Positions 60,966 through 64,000 of a stretch of 64,000 nt of DNA are shown one piece after another (position 1 is the stretch's first letter; each line of letters opens with the position of its first letter). Under the pieces are notes generated by a model. It was not told the DNA's origin and did not search any database. It saw nothing but the letters and a program-made list of their open reading frames with translations. Position numbers and translations under genes: made by a program. Origin of the DNA: JALZMG01 sp963844175 (GTDB taxonomy: Bacteria > Actinomycetota > Acidimicrobiia > Acidimicrobiales > Ilumatobacteraceae); NCBI GenBank assembly GCA_963844175.1, contig CAWJNE010000020.1:81834-145833 (forward strand), given 5' to 3'.

Positions 60966-61457
60966 GTGTCCGTCACCGACGAGCTGATCGCCAACAACGC
61001 TGCCTACGTCGAATCGTTCGGGTCCGGCGATCTGCCGATGCCGCCGGGCAAGCGGGTCGCCGTCGTGGCGTGCATGGACGCCCGCCTCAACGTCTACGGC
61101 GCCCTCGGGTTGAAAGAGGGCGACGCCCATGTCATCCGCAACGCGGGCGGGGTGGTGACGGACGACGAGATCCGGTCGCTGGCGATCTCCCAGCGGCTGC
61201 TCGGGACCGAGGAGATCATCCTCATCCACCACACCGATTGCGGGATGCTCACCTTCACGGACGACGAGTTCAAGCGCGGCATCCAGGACGACACGGGGAT
61301 CAAGCCCGAATGGGCGGCAGAGTCCTTCACGAACGTCGACGAGGACGTGCGCCAGTCGATGGCCCGCATCCAGGCCAGCCCGTTCATCCCGCTGAAGGGC
61401 AGCGTCCGAGGCTTCGTGTTCGACGTCGCCGACGGCTCGCTGCGCGAGGTCGACTGA
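60966..61457 (+). CDS. Beta-carbonic anhydrase
   Basis: 163 residues from GTG at 60966. Interconverts CO2 and bicarbonate. Zinc ligands and catalytic dyad are in place: Cys36 in CMDARLNVYGALGL with Asp38 and Arg40, His89 and Cys92 in HHTDCGMLTF, and HVIRNAGGVVTDD between. The small size and the DDEIRSLAISQRLLGT segment match the actinobacterial plant-type beta class that is often annotated only as carbonic anhydrase. Cytoplasmic. It is monocistronic and convergent with the TauD-like gene 3 bp away. Confidence 0.95.
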   Translation: MSVTDELIANNAAYVESFGSGDLPMPPGKRVAVVACMDARLNVYGALGLKEGDAHVIRNAGGVVTDDEIRSLAISQRLLGTEEIILIHHTDCGMLTFTDDEFKRGIQDDTGIKPEWAAESFTNVDEDVRQSMARIQASPFIPLKGSVRGFVFDVADGSLREVD

Positions 61458-61460
61458 CGG

Positions 61461-62330
61461 TCAACGCGCCGGCGGAGCCCCGAACGGAACGTCCCCGGCG
61501 ACCGTGATGCGGTGCATGACGCGGCGCCCCGTGTAGTCGGCGACGGCGTAGTGGCTCGTCGCCCGGTTGTCCCACACCGCCACGTCGCCCGCCCGCCAGC
61601 GCCAGCGCACGACGTGCTCCGGCGCCTCGATGTGGTCGTACAACATGCGCAAGACGGCGGCGCTCTCGGTCCGCGAGAGACCCTCGATGTGGTCGGTGAA
61701 CACCGGGTTGACGAACAGCCCCGGCTCGCCCGTCTCGGGGTGGATGCGCACGACGGGGTGCCGCACGGGCGCCAGCGCGCCGACCCGAGCGCGGTTGGCA
61801 TCGTCGGCCTGGAACCGGTCGAACGTCGAGCCGGCGTGGTGGACGGCGACGAGCGGGTCGACGAAGCGTCGCACGGCCGGCGACAGCGACCGGTAGGCGC
61901 CGACGAGATCGGCCCACAGCGTGTCGCCACCGACGGCCGGCACCTGACGGGCGGCGAGCACCGACGCCATCGGCGGCTGTGCCGAGAAGGTGACATCGGT
62001 GTGCCACCGGTTGTTGTAGCTCGTCGCCTCCGTTCGATCACCGACGCCGAGCGGGTAGTCCTCGCTGTCGAGCACCAACACCTCGGGGTGCTCGTCGTCG
62101 AGCCCAGGCACGAGCGGATGAGCGGGCGTCAGGTCGCCGAGCGATCGGCCGAACACGACGAGCTGGCCCGGCGTGAGGTGCTGGTCGCGGACGAAGACCA
62201 CGCGCCACTGCAACAACGCCTCGCGGATGGTGGCGACTCGCTCTGGAGCGAGCGGAGCGGACAGATCGAGGTCACCCAACTGGGCCCCGACCGTGGCGGT
62301 CACGGGTTCGACGGTCGGCTCCACGCTCAT
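61461..62330 (-). CDS. TauD/TfdA family 2-oxoglutarate dioxygenase
   Basis: 289 residues from ATG at 62330 (MSVEPTVEPVTATVGAQLGD). Fe(II)/2-oxoglutarate oxygenase with metal triad His110 and Asp112 in NRWHTDVTF and His260 in ATSHYAVADY. The 2-oxoglutarate-binding Arg is in VMHRITVAGD. Also seen are RDQHLTPGQLVVFGRSLGDL and LWADLVGAYRSLSPA. The family oxidises taurine, alkyl sulfates or 2,4-D to release sulfite or other products. With the sulfonate-type importer 8 kb away, a sulfur-scavenging role is plausible but unproven. It is translationally coupled to the ABM gene (TGATG). Confidence 0.92.
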   Translation of the reverse strand: MSVEPTVEPVTATVGAQLGDLDLSAPLAPERVATIREALLQWRVVFVRDQHLTPGQLVVFGRSLGDLTPAHPLVPGLDDEHPEVLVLDSEDYPLGVGDRTEATSYNNRWHTDVTFSAQPPMASVLAARQVPAVGGDTLWADLVGAYRSLSPAVRRFVDPLVAVHHAGSTFDRFQADDANRARVGALAPVRHPVVRIHPETGEPGLFVNPVFTDHIEGLSRTESAAVLRMLYDHIEAPEHVVRWRWRAGDVAVWDNRATSHYAVADYTGRRVMHRITVAGDVPFGAPPAR

Positions 62331-62626
62331 CACACCGATGTCGGGGAGGCCTCGTAGATCGTCAGCTCGGTCGGGCCGTCGGCGAGGGCCGTGACCTGCG
62401 TGACGAAGGCGCCCGACGACGGCACGGCGAAGTGGCGGCGCAGGGCGTCGGCGTCGGCCCACTGCTCGAAGAACACGAGCCGCCGGGGATCCTCGACGTC
62501 GTGGTGGACGGAGTGCAGCAGGCAGCCGGGCTCAAGGCGGGATCGGCGGACGTGCTCCAGGCTCAGCGCGAGGACCTGATCGAGGGTTTCCTCACGTGCC
62601 CTGACGCTGCCGGTGACGATGACCAC
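62330..62626 (-). CDS. Antibiotic biosynthesis monooxygenase (ABM)-domain protein
   Basis: 98 residues from GTG at 62626 (MVIVTGSVRAREETLDQVLA). Dimeric ferredoxin-like fold of the ABM/YgiN group: ALSLEHVRRSRLEPGCLLHS, LVFFEQWADADALRRHFAVP and FVTQVTALADGP. Members include cofactor-free quinol monooxygenases and heme-degrading proteins; no heme-ligand pattern is evident here, so the substrate is open. The TGATG overlap couples it to the TauD-like gene. It is divergent from the DoxX gene across 48 bp, which show no clear promoter. Confidence 0.88.
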   Translation of the reverse strand: MVIVTGSVRAREETLDQVLALSLEHVRRSRLEPGCLLHSVHHDVEDPRRLVFFEQWADADALRRHFAVPSSGAFVTQVTALADGPTELTIYEASPTSV

Positions 62627-62674
62627 CTGCGCACCGTACGCGTTGGTGACGAGGTCCACTCCTACGCTCCGACG

Positions 62675-63079
62675 ATGGGGAGCCTCGCCGCCGGCACGGG
62701 CGTCGGACCCTGGCCGCTGATCGTGCGACTGCCGACCGGTGTCGTCCTCGTCGGCGTGTCGCTGTCGAAGTTCACGCGCCACGGCTCGCTCGTCGAGTCC
62801 TTCGAGCGGTACGGCGTGCCGTGGCCAGACGCATCCGTGTACGTGGCCGGGACCGTCGAGCTCGTCGGCGGGCTCCTGATCGTGATCGGGCTGCTGACTC
62901 GGCTGGCCGCCCTCGCCGTCGCCACCAACATGGTCGTCGCGCTGGCCACTGGCGGCCGCGTCGATGTCGACCTGTACCACGTCGGGCTCGGCTCCGGGTT
63001 GCTCGTGGCGGCGCTCTTCCTCGTGTGGGCGGGCGCCGGTCCGTGGTCCGTCGACCAGCGCCTCGCCGCCCGTCGCTGA
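62675..63079 (+). CDS. DoxX family membrane protein
   Basis: 134 residues from ATG at 62675. Four hydrophobic helices at about 13-32, 58-80, 82-100 and 103-125. Characteristic elements are LPTGVVLVGVSLSKFTRHGS, FERYGVPWPDASVYVAGTVE, LVGGLLIVIGLLTRLAALAV and HVGLGSGLLVAALFLVWAG. DoxX-like proteins are small quinone- or redox-linked membrane proteins, mostly of unknown role. It is convergent with the XRE regulator, whose stop is 10 bp away. Confidence 0.9.
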   Translation: MGSLAAGTGVGPWPLIVRLPTGVVLVGVSLSKFTRHGSLVESFERYGVPWPDASVYVAGTVELVGGLLIVIGLLTRLAALAVATNMVVALATGGRVDVDLYHVGLGSGLLVAALFLVWAGAGPWSVDQRLAARR

Positions 63080-63089
63080 CCGGGAGGAC

Positions 63090-63848
63090 TCAGGAGCCTT
63101 CGACGAGACGCAGGCGCGGTGGTCCGGTGAGGGTCGCCAAGCGGGCGGCCGTGGTGTCGTCGGCGGCCAACCACGTGACGAGCTGCTGCTCGGCATCGTC
63201 GGCGAGGTCGAGCACCTCCTCGGCGACGTCCAGGTCGCCGACGACGGGATGGGCCAGGCGGCGCACCCCGCGCCGCCGCTCGGCGATCGGGTGGGCGTTC
63301 CAGCGCACCTCGAACTCGGGCTCGGCGCGCAGCTCGTCGACGAGCGCCGTGACGTGCGCTTCGTGCGACCAGTGGGCGATCGCCCGGCGGAGTCGACCGG
63401 CCTGCTCGTCGGCCGCCGCCCGCCACTCGCGCAGGACGGTTCGGGCCGCGGGGTGCTGGAACGTGTAGCGGGCCAGGTTCGGCCGTCCGTCGGCGGCGGT
63501 GTCGAGGATGCCGAGGCCGCCGGCCACGGCCGCCCACGACGCGTTCCACCCGAGCACGTCTCCGGCAGGGCCGACGACGTAGGCCGGGGTCGGATCGAGC
63601 GCGTCGAGCAGCGCGACGACCGTCGGCGCGACCTCGGCGGCCAGTGCCTGCTGGGCAGGGCACAGCGCTTCGTTGCCGCTCTTGACGCCGAGGTGGTACA
63701 GGTGGCGCCGCTCGCCGTCGGTCATCCGCATGGCGTCGGCCAACGCCGCCATCACGTCCGCCGACGGGTGGATGTCACGGCCCTGCTCGAGGCGCACGAG
63801 GTAATCGACGCTGACGCCGGCCAGCGTGGCGACCTCCTCACGGCGCAA
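63090..63848 (-). CDS. XRE family regulator with MmyB-like ligand-binding domain, N-terminus uncertain
   Basis: 252 residues from TTG at 63848. The HTH part is REEVATLAGVSVDYLVRLEQ with DIHPSADVMAALADAMRM. The MmyB-like ligand-binding domain follows from about residue 85 (PTPAYVVGPAGDVLGWNASW, then HPAARTVLREW). Family members normally start about 30-40 residues earlier with a helix LGEFLRARRE. That helix is encoded in the same frame upstream (63850-63935), but no ATG, GTG or TTG precedes it before a stop. A GTG at 63976 (MSDVSPLPSRHP) would fit if a one-base indel joined the two frames. Regulator call firm; true start doubtful. Target genes unknown. Confidence 0.85.
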   Translation of the reverse strand: MRREEVATLAGVSVDYLVRLEQGRDIHPSADVMAALADAMRMTDGERRHLYHLGVKSGNEALCPAQQALAAEVAPTVVALLDALDPTPAYVVGPAGDVLGWNASWAAVAGGLGILDTAADGRPNLARYTFQHPAARTVLREWRAAADEQAGRLRRAIAHWSHEAHVTALVDELRAEPEFEVRWNAHPIAERRRGVRRLAHPVVGDLDVAEEVLDLADDAEQQLVTWLAADDTTAARLATLTGPPRLRLVEGS

Positions 63849-64000
63849 CCCGGGCGTGCGCCGACGCCCGGAGTCCGGCAGGCCAACATCGCGCGGGGAC
63901 GTGCGTTCGCGGCGGGCGCGCAGGAACTCCCCCAGCTCGCCGGGTGGCGGGACGGCAGCGGAGACACGTCGGACACTCGACCATCATGCCGGTCACGGGC
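63849..64000. other. Window end: probable 5' part of the XRE regulator gene
   Basis: The minus-strand frame of the regulator continues here with LGEFLRARRERTSPRDVGLP, the expected first helix of this HTH family. It has no usable start codon in the same frame. A GTG at 63976 in another frame gives MSDVSPLPSRHP. Consistent with one indel between about 63936 and 63970. Confidence 0.5.

Overview
This is about 64 kb of very GC-rich (near 70%), densely packed bacterial DNA. The gene content fits Actinomycetota: HrcA with a CIRCE box, an F420-dependent luciferase-like oxidoreductase, a PAC2 protein, a CysD/CysN sulfate-activation pair, and many GTG/TTG starts with 4-bp stop/start overlaps. The holA-comEC-comEA-leuS housekeeping context suggests class Acidimicrobiia, but that placement is inference. 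I saw no tRNA, rRNA, CRISPR array, prophage or insertion sequence.

Region 1 (1-9.1 kb) is core: dnaJ (cut by the window edge) and hrcA (apparent frameshift near its end) behind a CIRCE operator, an MFS exporter, lepA, rpsT, holA, comEC and comEA. Region 2 (9.3-27.3 kb) opens with four tandem 104-bp repeats. It then carries a thioredoxin/TPR protein, a phosphotransferase-PAC2 pair, an F420 oxidoreductase with a VOC protein, a deacetylase-fatty-acyl-AMP ligase pair, leuS, EVE and YceH proteins, MsrB, a DinB-like protein, a 1189-residue cyclase/ATPase/TPR regulator and a zinc-peptidase lipoprotein.

Region 3 (27.3-50.2 kb) is the unusual part. A clan-CD (C25-like) cysteine protease and a small partner protein point rightward. 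A tightly coupled leftward operon of six genes (about 21 kb) faces them. It encodes a Gly-Pro-rich protein, a 3358-residue DUF6603-type giant, three proteins of unrecognised families, and a BNR/sortilin-type propeller with a peptidoglycan-binding-like module. None has an obvious signal peptide or any nucleic-acid-related domain. This is the best candidate for an undescribed system.

Region 4 (50.2-64 kb) has a DHA2 exporter, an aldo/keto reductase, a sulfur-assimilation operon (TauA/SsuA-like ABC importer, cysH, cysD, cysN), a copper-type pair (YcnI-like and CopC-CopD fusion), a beta-carbonic anhydrase, a TauD-like dioxygenase with an ABM monooxygenase, a DoxX protein and an XRE/MmyB-like regulator.

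Two dispersed intergenic repeat families run through the window. One, built on a roughly 104-bp unit, appears at 3.2, 9.3-9.7, 56.9 and 58.3 kb. The other is a palindromic, REP-like element at 5.5, 20.3 and 37.3 kb; the last copy sits inside the giant operon between two copies of a 28-bp direct repeat. Three genes (hrcA, msrB and the terminal XRE regulator) look disturbed by single-base indels, which could be real or sequencing errors.
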